Positions 56,033-64,000 of a DNA stretch of 64,000 nucleotides are shown here, in pieces. Made by a program: the position numbers and the translations under genes. This DNA is from Microcaldota archaeon. GTDB taxonomy: Archaea > Micrarchaeota > Micrarchaeia > Micrarchaeales > CABMGC01. Under the pieces are notes generated by a model, which was not told the DNA's origin, ran no database searches, and was given only the letters and a program-made list of their open reading frames with translations. Within the stretch, counting starts at the first letter, position 1, and the number at the start of each line of letters is the position of its first letter. Where the stretch lies: contig JAKASU010000001.1 in NCBI GenBank assembly GCA_021818925.1, positions 359,972-423,971 of the forward strand, in the 5' to 3' direction.

Positions 56033-56313
56033 TTCTTCACCGCCATCCTTATCGTCTCCGCGATTGCGTCAGGGGTCACGCCTATCAGCTCCGCGTTGTT
56101 CATCGCCAGCACCTTCGCTATCTTGCCAGAGATCTCGTCCTTCTTCGCCCTGGGGCTCGTGCCCACCAATGCCTTTTCTATCCTTGGCAGCGCGTCTTCG
56201 GGATGGAGGAAGAAGTCTCCAAGGATCTGCACACTCCTTATCTTCGGTCCGTAGACCAGCCTCACGCTGACCATCTTTCCCCCGGGAACCTTCTGCTCTG
56301 CGAAGCCCTCCAC
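56029..56313 (-). CDS. lplB: Lipoate-protein ligase C-terminal (LplB-type) subunit
   Basis: MEGFAEQKVPGGKMVSVRLVYGPKIRSVQILGDFFLHPEDALPRIEKALVG; overlaps lplA by 4 nt. Confidence 0.85.
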   Translation of the reverse strand: MEGFAEQKVPGGKMVSVRLVYGPKIRSVQILGDFFLHPEDALPRIEKALVGTSPRAKKDEISGKIAKVLAMNNAELIGVTPDAIAETIRMAVKK

Positions 56314-56363
56314 GTATCAACTATCCGCAAAAGGTATTTAAGAATTAGGCGAGCATGCTAGCC

Positions 56364-56678
56364 ATGGCAATGCAAAAGCTCGGGATAAACAGGAAGGACC
56401 TGAAGGAGGATTCGCCAACGGGCGCAGAGGCCGGAGGCAAGAAGCTTGCTGTCGTGCTGCACAAGGGCAAGGTCTTCGCCATATACGCCGTGTGCACGCA
56501 CGAGGGCGGACCGCTTGACGAAGGCTCGATGGACGGAGACGAGATACTCTGCCCATGGCACGCCGGCGCCTACAACATAATGACCGGCAAGGCAGACGAG
56601 AACACCAACTGGGTCCACGACACCCCGGTGTACAAGGTCAGCGAGGCCGGGGACGGCGAGCTTTCTGTTGAGATGTAG
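56364..56678 (+). CDS. Rieske-type [2Fe-2S] protein
   Basis: CTHEGGPLDEG...CPWHAGAYN. Confidence 0.88.
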   Translation: MAMQKLGINRKDLKEDSPTGAEAGGKKLAVVLHKGKVFAIYAVCTHEGGPLDEGSMDGDEILCPWHAGAYNIMTGKADENTNWVHDTPVYKVSEAGDGELSVEM

Positions 56679-56679
56679 C

Positions 56680-57960
56680 CTATTCCCCCCATTCAGCGAT
56701 TGAAGAGTCCGGCTCGCTTCCGGACGCGGAAACCAACTCAGCGAAAGCGTCCTCGAGCTTGTCAGGATGCCCGAGACCTATAAGCGCGATGTCGCTGTTG
56801 CTCAGGCCCATCGCCTCGTTTATTCTTGAGATCTCCTCGGGAGTGGTGGCCGCGTGCGGCTCCCTGCTTGTGAACGATATGCAGCCGTATTTGTTGAACA
56901 CGCTGCCGTGCGCCTTCGCGTCCAGCTTGCGGCCTTTCGCTCTTATCGCGAACGCGCGGTTCTCCCCGGATATGCCGCCCATTATCTCGGGGCTCTTGTT
57001 GCCGATGAACACGCCCGTTACGTCGAATATGGTGAGGCTGTCGAGCGCCTTGTTCTTCGTGACGCGCTGCTGGTGCGCGGAATAACGGCGCTGAAGCAGG
57101 ATGCCGGCGCTGATAAGCAGCGCAGCGGCGATGTAGTACGGCTCTATCGGAGTGCCGAGAATCAGGAAGGAGAAGGCTATTGTCATGAACGGCACTGCAA
57201 GCGCCACGTTTCCGGTTATGAGCGGGCCCAGCGACTTTATTGCGAAGTAGTAGAGCGTGGTTCCTATGGCGTAGGCGACGATTCCAAGAAAAAGCAGGGA
57301 GAGGACAACGGCAGGGGTGAAGGCTATGCTTATGCTCGTGTTTGTTGCGAGCACGAGCGCCGCGACAGCGGTGAACGAGGAGACATTGAATACGGCTATC
57401 GCTCCTGCGGTGTCGGCGTTGTACTTATTCATTATAAGTATGGAGAACGTGCTGGAAAACGCGGCCAGGAGCAGCACGCCTATGAAGGGCACCTGCGACG
57501 CGCTGATGCTGAACAGAGTGCCTCCGCTGACTATCACGTACACCCCGAGGAAGCCTATGACCGTGGCCAGGTACTGCGCCCTCTTCACCTTCTGCCTCAG
57601 GATCATGGGAGTCAGCAGAGCGACGAAAACGGGCCAGGTTCTGTATAGTATTGATCCCACCGAAGGGTTCGTCCCGAGGGTTCCTATGCCCAGGAACAGC
57701 TGCGTGAAGAGGTCGTTGAGCAGCCCCGCTACCAGTATTATGCCGAAGAGGCGGGGCTGCTTCGTCAGGGCCACAAGCCCCCTGCCCCTGTTGACAGCGA
57801 AGCTGATCGCAAGCGAGGCTATCGAGCCTATGAGGAAGCCGTAGAACAGCTCCGGGAGTATTCCTATCTTGCTGCCCCCTATCTGGAGGAAGATGGACCA
57901 GAGCGACACCTCGAGTATTGCTAGAGCAAGGGCGATAGCAGCTTTGTATGATACCTTCAT
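56680..57960 (-). CDS. EamA/DMT transporter fused to a soluble C-terminal domain
   Basis: About 290 aa of TM repeats followed by about 130 aa hydrophilic extension. Confidence 0.75.
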   Translation of the reverse strand: MKVSYKAAIALALAILEVSLWSIFLQIGGSKIGILPELFYGFLIGSIASLAISFAVNRGRGLVALTKQPRLFGIILVAGLLNDLFTQLFLGIGTLGTNPSVGSILYRTWPVFVALLTPMILRQKVKRAQYLATVIGFLGVYVIVSGGTLFSISASQVPFIGVLLLAAFSSTFSILIMNKYNADTAGAIAVFNVSSFTAVAALVLATNTSISIAFTPAVVLSLLFLGIVAYAIGTTLYYFAIKSLGPLITGNVALAVPFMTIAFSFLILGTPIEPYYIAAALLISAGILLQRRYSAHQQRVTKNKALDSLTIFDVTGVFIGNKSPEIMGGISGENRAFAIRAKGRKLDAKAHGSVFNKYGCISFTSREPHAATTPEEISRINEAMGLSNSDIALIGLGHPDKLEDAFAELVSASGSEPDSSIAEWGE

Positions 57961-58058
57961 CGATTACCATTGGTGAATGGCATATAATAATCCGGCATAA
58001 ATCTCTAAACTTATTTACATAAATTGCGGATTTTTATACTAGGCAATTTATACCTTGC

Positions 58059-59090
58059 GTGCGCATCGGTATTGTGGCAGGAGACGAACCAATCTTTACC
58101 AACAGGGACAGGATGCTGCTGATGGAGCTGAGCGCTGACGCGAGGGCGAGCCTGACGCGACTCGCAAAGGTCGCCGGCTGCTCCGTTGCGACGGCGGCGA
58201 AGCTGGTGGACAGGCTGGTCAGGGCATTGGACATAAGGTTCACCCTCGAGATAGACATGGACCGGCTCGGCTTCCCCGAGAGGCACATCCTCATGCTGAA
58301 GTTCAAGAAGAAGCCAGGCGAGGAATTCCTGCGGGATTTCTTCAAGGGCGATACCTATGCGCAGGATGTCTACCTCACAAGCGGGGATTTTGACCTGCTG
58401 GTCTTCGCCGCTGCCGACACTCCGATAAACTACATTAGATGGGAAACGGATTTGGCCGCAAACCTCTCCGATTATGAGCCGGAGTTGCGTCCGTCGGAGT
58501 TCGTCTTCCCGCAGCTCGGCTTCGTGCCGCTCAGCGACGGCTTCGTCGACTTCATACGTGAGGAAATCAGGGCGGACAAGAAGGACAGGCAGATACTCAG
58601 AGAGCTGAACAGGAACTCGAGGGTAGGCTACAGGGACCTGGCGCGGCTCACCGGCATGAACGAGGACACTATAAGGTACAGGATCTTCAAGCTGGTGAAG
58701 AGGCAGATAGTGCGAAGGTTCACGATAGCGGTGCAGAATCCCGGCTACGGCAGCCTTGTCGCCTACTTCCTTAGGTACAGGTTCAGCAAGAACACCACAA
58801 CAGACGCATTCCCCCAGATGCGAAACCGTTACATGAACGAGGGTGCGGAAACGCCGCTGATCAACACATACCCAATGATAGCCCCGATAAGCGGCAGCTA
58901 CAGGTCTTTCGGAATGGCGTTCGACAGGGACCGGAAGCAGGCGCTATACAACGCTGTCAAGTGGCACAGCATACTCCTGAAGAAGGAAGAGATACGCGAG
59001 AGGCATGCGCTTATCACGAAGCCGATCAAGGGACTGCTCCCGCTGAGGAACCTCGACCCGAAACAGCACTACAGGCTGATCTGGACATAG
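58059..59090 (+). CDS. Lrp/AsnC-like regulator with two HTH modules
   Basis: 343 aa; RMLLMELSADARASLTRLAKVAGCSVATAAKLVDRL and KDRQILRELNRNSRVGYRDLARLTGMNEDTIRYRI. Confidence 0.75.
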   Translation: MRIGIVAGDEPIFTNRDRMLLMELSADARASLTRLAKVAGCSVATAAKLVDRLVRALDIRFTLEIDMDRLGFPERHILMLKFKKKPGEEFLRDFFKGDTYAQDVYLTSGDFDLLVFAAADTPINYIRWETDLAANLSDYEPELRPSEFVFPQLGFVPLSDGFVDFIREEIRADKKDRQILRELNRNSRVGYRDLARLTGMNEDTIRYRIFKLVKRQIVRRFTIAVQNPGYGSLVAYFLRYRFSKNTTTDAFPQMRNRYMNEGAETPLINTYPMIAPISGSYRSFGMAFDRDRKQALYNAVKWHSILLKKEEIRERHALITKPIKGLLPLRNLDPKQHYRLIWT

Positions 59091-59291
59091 CGTCCGAAGC
59101 AGCCTGTTAATAAATCCGAAATTATCTCAAATAAAATTCAATAATAAATAAGATATTTAAATAAGAACCGGCATATTATATGCTGGGGAAAGAGTCAGTC
59201 TAGCACAGTGTCTTTTACACTTGCGCTTGTTTTCAAACCACCCACCCATACTGCCTTTCCCTCCACCCGATAGCTCTTCAGCGCGAGCGCT

Positions 59292-60653
59292 CTACTTGCC
59301 GTAGAAATAGTGTATCGACCTGCCGAGCGCGGCCTCTGCGGCCTCCTGCAGCGCCTCGCTGTACGTGGGGTGCGGGTGTATCGAGTCTGCGATGTCCTCG
59401 AGCGTCGCTCCCATCTCTATTGCAACGACAGCCTCGGCGATGATGTCGCCTGCATCGTCCGAAACGATCTCCACTCCCTTCACTATGTTGTCCGCATCTG
59501 CCGCTATCTTCACGAAGCCGCCGGTCGCATTCAGGGCTATAGCCCTGCCGAGCGCTGTGAGCGGGAATTTTGTGACCTTTATGCCCTCTCCCTCGAGCGT
59601 GCCTGCTATCGCGATCTCAGGATCTGAGAAGATGACTGCGGGCACGACAAGGTTGTCGTAGCTTGCGTTCTGCCCCGCGGCCACCTCTGCCGCTACTATC
59701 CCCTGCCGCATCGCCTTGTGCGCGAGCATAGGCTCGCCTATCACGTCGCCTATAGCGAGTATGTTCGAGTCTGTGGTCCTGAGAGCGTTATCCACCTTGA
59801 CGAACCCCCTCTCGTTCAGCTTCACCCCCGTGTTCCCTATCTCAAGGCCGTAGGTGAACGGCGAGAGGCCGACGGCCACGACTATCAGCTCCGCATCGAT
59901 CTTCTCTCCGCTGCTAAGCGTGACAGACGACGCGTCATGCGACGCGGGGGTCGCGCCGGTGTAGATCTTCACGCCCAGTTCCGCCATCTTCTTCTTCACA
60001 AGCTCTACAGCATCGCGGTCGAACTTTGAGAGCACGTCCGATCTTGCAACTATGCTCACCTTTGTTCCAAACTTGGCGTACAGCGTGCCTATCTCGACCG
60101 AGACGTAGCCGGCGCCGATTATCACCATGCTCTTCGGTATGTGGTCCAGCATCAGCGCCTTCTTGTAGTCTATTACGTTGCCTCCGAACTCGAAGCCCTT
60201 CAGCACCGTGGGCTCGGAGCCGGTCGCGATTATCGCCCTCTTGAAGTCTATGCTCGATCCTCCGCCTATCTGCAGGGAGGTCGAGGACATGAACACAGCG
60301 GTTCCCTTCACCACCTCCACTCCGTTGGACTTGCATAGGAAGGCGACGCCGTCCTCCAGCTTCTTCGACGCGTTCATGCGCCAGTTGTAGAGCTCGCTTC
60401 CGTTTATGCTCACGTTCTCCGCATGAATGCCGAAGTTCTGCGCGTGCTGTATCTCGTAGAACATGTCCGCGACCTTGATCATGGTCTTGGACGGTATGCA
60501 GGCGTAGTTTAGGCAGTGGCCTCCGAGTTTCTCCTTCTCGATGAGCGCCACGCTCTTGCCCAGCTGCGCCGCGTGTATCGCGGCGAAGTAGCCGCCCACT
60601 CCTCCGCCTATGACAGCTATGTCCACAGCCTCAGGAAGGGAACCCATGACCAT
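59292..60653 (-). CDS. lpdA: Dihydrolipoyl dehydrogenase (E3)
   Basis: IGGGVGGYFAAIHAAQLG; GGHCLNYACIPSKTMI; C-terminal HPHPTYSEALQEAA. Confidence 0.92.
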   Translation of the reverse strand: MVMGSLPEAVDIAVIGGGVGGYFAAIHAAQLGKSVALIEKEKLGGHCLNYACIPSKTMIKVADMFYEIQHAQNFGIHAENVSINGSELYNWRMNASKKLEDGVAFLCKSNGVEVVKGTAVFMSSTSLQIGGGSSIDFKRAIIATGSEPTVLKGFEFGGNVIDYKKALMLDHIPKSMVIIGAGYVSVEIGTLYAKFGTKVSIVARSDVLSKFDRDAVELVKKKMAELGVKIYTGATPASHDASSVTLSSGEKIDAELIVVAVGLSPFTYGLEIGNTGVKLNERGFVKVDNALRTTDSNILAIGDVIGEPMLAHKAMRQGIVAAEVAAGQNASYDNLVVPAVIFSDPEIAIAGTLEGEGIKVTKFPLTALGRAIALNATGGFVKIAADADNIVKGVEIVSDDAGDIIAEAVVAIEMGATLEDIADSIHPHPTYSEALQEAAEAALGRSIHYFYGK

Positions 60654-60657
60654 TATT

Positions 60658-60915
60658 TCACTTTTTGTATATGTTCTTTCTATGACCTAGCGATCTTATG
60701 AATATAACCTTCTTTTGTTCGTCTATGTCTGCTATCAACCTATAATCTCCGACTCTTAGCTTGTATTCAGGCCTCCCTGACAGGCTTTTGAAGAACAATT
60801 TAGGATTCTCTAGTGTGCTTGCTATCTTCTTTGTTATCCTTTCGGCAACTGCTCTATCGAGGTCCTTCAATTGGGAAAATGCCTCAGAAGAATATTCAAT
60901 ATTGAAGACACTCAC
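60658..60915 (-). CDS. RelE-family toxin
   Basis: FNIEYSSEAFSQLKDLDRAVAERITKKIASTLENPK...YKLRVGDYRLIADIDEQKKVIFIRSLGHRKNIYKK. Confidence 0.88.
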   Translation of the reverse strand: MSVFNIEYSSEAFSQLKDLDRAVAERITKKIASTLENPKLFFKSLSGRPEYKLRVGDYRLIADIDEQKKVIFIRSLGHRKNIYKK

Positions 60916-61154
60916 TACAACCCCAGCTTTTTCTTCACCTCTGAGGCAGTGTAGGTTCTTCCGTTTTTAATGTCCAATAGGCTGCGCAGAAGAGAGGCTC
61001 TGAAATCGTCAGTATACTCTCCCTCTTCGTCGCCCTCCGGTATTAGGTCAACGAGCGTGTCTATTATTTCATCGTATGTCGCTCTTTTGTAGGGCCTGAG
61101 TTTGTTGAGCTTCTCCCTGGTAGATTTGCTTATTTGTATAGTTGTATACGGCAT
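60915..61154 (-). CDS. Cognate antitoxin
   Basis: MPYTTIQISKSTREKLNKLRPYKRATYDEIIDTLVDLI; overlaps the toxin start. Confidence 0.78.
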   Translation of the reverse strand: MPYTTIQISKSTREKLNKLRPYKRATYDEIIDTLVDLIPEGDEEGEYTDDFRASLLRSLLDIKNGRTYTASEVKKKLGL

Positions 61155-61198
61155 ATAACCACTATATAATAGATGCTTAACAGGTATATAAATATTCT

Positions 61199-62425
61199 CT
61201 AACCGAGCTTTTGGAGAAAGTCGCCGTCCTCCAGGTACTTGATCATCGCGTTAGCGAACTTCACGGCTTCTGCGCCGTCCACGACCCTGTGGTCGAAGCT
61301 AAGCGAGATCGGGAGCACCTTGCCTGCCATCACAGCCCCGTCCTTCACCACTGGCATGTCCTTTATCATGTGTATCCCGAGTATCGCCACCTCCGGGTAG
61401 TTTATCATCGGCACCGAGAGGAAGCCGCCGCCGAGGCTGCCTATGTTCGTTATCGTGAAGGTGCTGTCGCGCATCTCCTCTATGGTTATCGTCTCATCTA
61501 GTATCTTCTTGTGAAGCTCCTGCACCTCCTTGGCTATGTCCATCACACCCTTCTTGTCCGCGTTCTTTATGACCACTACCTTGAGCCCGTCCTTCGCCTC
61601 TGCCGCGAACCCGATGTTGTAGTACTTCTTGACTATTATCTCCTGCTTCTCGTGGTCGTAGCTCGCGTTGAAGTGCGGGTTCTCCTTGAGCGCCTGTATC
61701 ACAGCCTTCGTTATGTACGGAAGGAACGTCAGCTTGACGCCCTGCTTCTCGGCGTCCGGCTTCTTCGCGGCCACTATGTTGACTAGCTGGGTGGCGTCGA
61801 GCATATCCATGTGCACAGCGCGTGGTATCGTCCACGAGAGCTCCATGTTCTTCGCTATCGCCTTCCTTGTCATCGACATCGGCTCCCTTGCCACCTCGCC
61901 TCCGTGCTGCTGCTCAAGCTCCTCGGAGAACTTCGGCAGCGGCCTTGACTGGAGTTCTGCGCCGTGCGCCATCCCGCGGACATCGTTCTCTAGTATGCGC
62001 CCGTTAGGGCCGGTTCCTGATATCTTGCTGAGGTCAACGTTAAGGTCGTGCGCGAGCTTCCTGACAGAGGGGGTTGCCATCGGCTCCTTTGCCGCGATTG
62101 CTGTCTGCTGTTGCTGCTGCGCGGGAACCTGAGCCTGTTGCTTCACCTGAGGCTGGGGACTTTGCTGCTGTGCTGGTGCCGATTGCAGTTCCGCCGGAGT
62201 GCCTATCTGCGCCACCAGGTCGCCCACGTGTACAGTAGAGTTCTCCTGCGCTGCTATCCTTATCGTGCCGGATATCGGGGCTGGAACGTTGACCACCGCC
62301 TTGTCGGTCTCGACCTGAACCACAGACTGGTCCTCCTTCACCTGGTCGCCGTCTTTGACAAGCCACTTTCTGATGTGACCCTCGGTTATGCCCTCTCCGA
62401 CGTCAACAAATCGTATCTCCTTCAT
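61199..62425 (-). CDS. pdhC: Dihydrolipoamide acyltransferase (E2)
   Basis: VQVETDKAVVNVPAP lipoyl domain; PSVRKLAHDLNVDLSKISGTGPNGRI; SFDHRVVDGA. Confidence 0.93.
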   Translation of the reverse strand: MKEIRFVDVGEGITEGHIRKWLVKDGDQVKEDQSVVQVETDKAVVNVPAPISGTIRIAAQENSTVHVGDLVAQIGTPAELQSAPAQQQSPQPQVKQQAQVPAQQQQQTAIAAKEPMATPSVRKLAHDLNVDLSKISGTGPNGRILENDVRGMAHGAELQSRPLPKFSEELEQQHGGEVAREPMSMTRKAIAKNMELSWTIPRAVHMDMLDATQLVNIVAAKKPDAEKQGVKLTFLPYITKAVIQALKENPHFNASYDHEKQEIIVKKYYNIGFAAEAKDGLKVVVIKNADKKGVMDIAKEVQELHKKILDETITIEEMRDSTFTITNIGSLGGGFLSVPMINYPEVAILGIHMIKDMPVVKDGAVMAGKVLPISLSFDHRVVDGAEAVKFANAMIKYLEDGDFLQKLG

Positions 62426-62429
62426 TGGG

Positions 62430-63404
62430 TCATTCCTTCATTATCTTGTCGATCGCTTCCGCGACCTTCTTCTCTGTTGGAACATAAAACCTTTCGTATC
62501 CTGGATCCGGGTACGGGAAGCTCGGCGATCCGACTCTCATTATCGGGGCCTCGAGGTCGTATATCGCCTTCTCGGCGACCCTTGCCGCTATCTCGGCTCC
62601 CACGCCGAAGCTCAGCGGCGCCTCGTGTACTATGAGCAGCCTGGTGGTCTTCTTGACGCTCGCGAGTATCGTTGTCTCGTCGAGCGGGTTTACCGTGCGC
62701 AGGTCTATTATTTCAGCGTCGGTCTTCTTGCTCTCTACAACGTTCTTCACAACCGGAACCATGGTTCCGTATGTCACAATGGTAAGCTTGCTGCCTTCCT
62801 TCACCACGTTCGCCTTGCCTATGGGCACATCGTATGCTCCGTCCGGCACCTCCTCCTTGAAGAGCCTGTAGAGCTTCGTGGGCTCCAGGAAGAGCACTGG
62901 GTCCTCGAGCTTTGAGGCCGCGATCAGCAGCCCCTTCGCATCGTACGGACCAGATGGCTCGACGACTATGAGCCCGCCTATATGCGCGTAGAGCGCCTCG
63001 GGGCTCTCCGAGTGGTGCTCCAGCGCCCTCACCCCTCCGCTGACCGGGGTCCTGACAATCATCGGCACCTTGAGCGTGGACCTTGTCCTCATCCTGTACC
63101 TCGCCGCGTGGCTGACCAGCTGGTCGAAGCCCAGGTACATGAAGCCCGCGAACTGTATCTCCGCTATCGGATGCAAGCCGGCCATGGCCATGCCTATCGA
63201 CGCTCCTATTATGCCCGATTCCGCGAGCGGCGTGTCCATGACCCTGTCCTCGCCGAACTTCGCCTGCAGGCCATCGGTAACCCTGAAGACGCCGCCGTCC
63301 TTCCCTATGTCCTCCCCAAGCAGCACGCTCTTGCTGTCCTGCTTTAGTATAACTCCGAGTGCGTCGTTCAGCGCCGATACCATGTTCATCTGCATAATCG
63401 TCAT
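62430..63404 (-). CDS. pdhB: Pyruvate dehydrogenase-like E1 beta subunit
   Basis: VLLGEDIGKDGGVFRVTDGL; MDTPLAESGIIG; SPEALYAHIGGL. Confidence 0.93.
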   Translation of the reverse strand: MTIMQMNMVSALNDALGVILKQDSKSVLLGEDIGKDGGVFRVTDGLQAKFGEDRVMDTPLAESGIIGASIGMAMAGLHPIAEIQFAGFMYLGFDQLVSHAARYRMRTRSTLKVPMIVRTPVSGGVRALEHHSESPEALYAHIGGLIVVEPSGPYDAKGLLIAASKLEDPVLFLEPTKLYRLFKEEVPDGAYDVPIGKANVVKEGSKLTIVTYGTMVPVVKNVVESKKTDAEIIDLRTVNPLDETTILASVKKTTRLLIVHEAPLSFGVGAEIAARVAEKAIYDLEAPIMRVGSPSFPYPDPGYERFYVPTEKKVAEAIDKIMKE

Positions 63405-64000
63405 CTATTGCCAGAAGTCAGCGGCAACGCCTGCGTCCATCTCCTCCTTAAGCGTCTCGGGAATGAAGCTATAAACATTTTCGAACATGCTCTTCGGGTC
63501 AGGCTTGAACTGCTCGGCCTTCTCAACCGCCTCGTCTATCTTCTTCAGCTGCTCGTCCGCGGTCTGCTTCTCCATATCGTCGTTCCAGAATCCCTTCTTG
63601 GTCAGGTACGCCTTCACCCTTGCGATCGGGTCCTTCCTCTTCCATTCGTCGACCTCCTCCTCGCTCCTGTACTTCGTCGGGTCGTCTGCAGTCGTGTGCA
63701 TGCTCATCCTGTAGGTCACGCACTCTATCAGCGTCGGACCGTTCTTCGCATCTGCTATGGCATCGCTCGTTGCCTTGTACACAGCGACAAGGTCGTTGCC
63801 GTCGACCTGCACTCCCTTTATCCCGGCCGCTATTGCCTTCTGCGCTAGTGTCTGCGCAGCGGTCTGCTTGCTTCTCGGCACGGAAATCGCCCACTGGTTG
63901 TTCTCTATTATCACGACCACCGGTGCCTTCCACACTCCCGCGAAGTTCAGCGCCTCGTAGAAGTCGCCCTCTGAGGTGCCTCCATCGCCCACGTAGGTGA
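63405..64000 (-). CDS. pdhA: Pyruvate dehydrogenase-like E1 alpha subunit (truncated by window edge)
   Basis: MGDGGTSEGDFYEALNFAGVWKAPVVVIIENNQWAISVPRSKQTAAQTLAQKAIAAG. Confidence 0.92.
   Translation of the reverse strand, partial: TYVGDGGTSEGDFYEALNFAGVWKAPVVVIIENNQWAISVPRSKQTAAQTLAQKAIAAGIKGVQVDGNDLVAVYKATSDAIADAKNGPTLIECVTYRMSMHTTADDPTKYRSEEEVDEWKRKDPIARVKAYLTKKGFWNDDMEKQTADEQLKKIDEAVEKAEQFKPDPKSMFENVYSFIPETLKEEMDAGVAADFWQ

Noticed and set aside
59100-59290. Possible small RNA between convergent genes 59090 and 59292
   Set aside because: TATA-like TTTAAATAA is present but no strong structure or family signature is recognisable.

Overview
The window is a gene-dense archaeal chromosome segment. 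It carries Rpo4/Rpo7, Spt4, L21e, Pelota, an archaeal-type ProRS, a GluRS, KsgA, NreA and an intron-containing tRNA-Trp. Gene content and style suggest a small-genome DPANN archaeon, perhaps Micrarchaeota-like; that placement is inference. No rRNA or CRISPR array was seen. Five regions deserve attention. (1) At 1-9508 (minus), a tightly packed operon encodes six tandem polytopic membrane proteins (five complete, one cut by the window edge). The complete ones share an R-x-F-x-x-x-R-x-x-G-G...(F/Y)P motif and look VirB6/TrbL-like. The operon is headed by a VirB2/TrbC-like two-TM pilin, so this is a candidate type IV secretion or DNA-exchange-like apparatus. (2) At 11211-11507, a complete ORF encodes a single-repeat, 98-aa 'half' TATA-binding protein. 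(3) At about 20016-27366, a roughly 7.35-kb putative integrative element sits at the 3' end of tRNA-Trp, with a 26-bp direct repeat and a tyrosine recombinase. It carries a copper-handling cargo: P-type ATPase, YHS proteins, PadR-TRASH-like regulator, Met-rich cupredoxin and Cys-rich secreted proteins. Its left end is noncoding, with iterons and hairpins. (4) At about 44.5-52.9 kb, an AT-rich island holds a Type IIG-like R-M enzyme, a DUF3800 protein, a wHTH regulator overlapping a divergent TGT/DpdA-like protein, and a PD-(D/E)XK nuclease. (5) The window also encodes pyruvate dehydrogenase E1a/E1b/E2/E3, with a RelE-type toxin-antitoxin pair between E2 and E3, plus lipoyl synthase and a split lipoate ligase.
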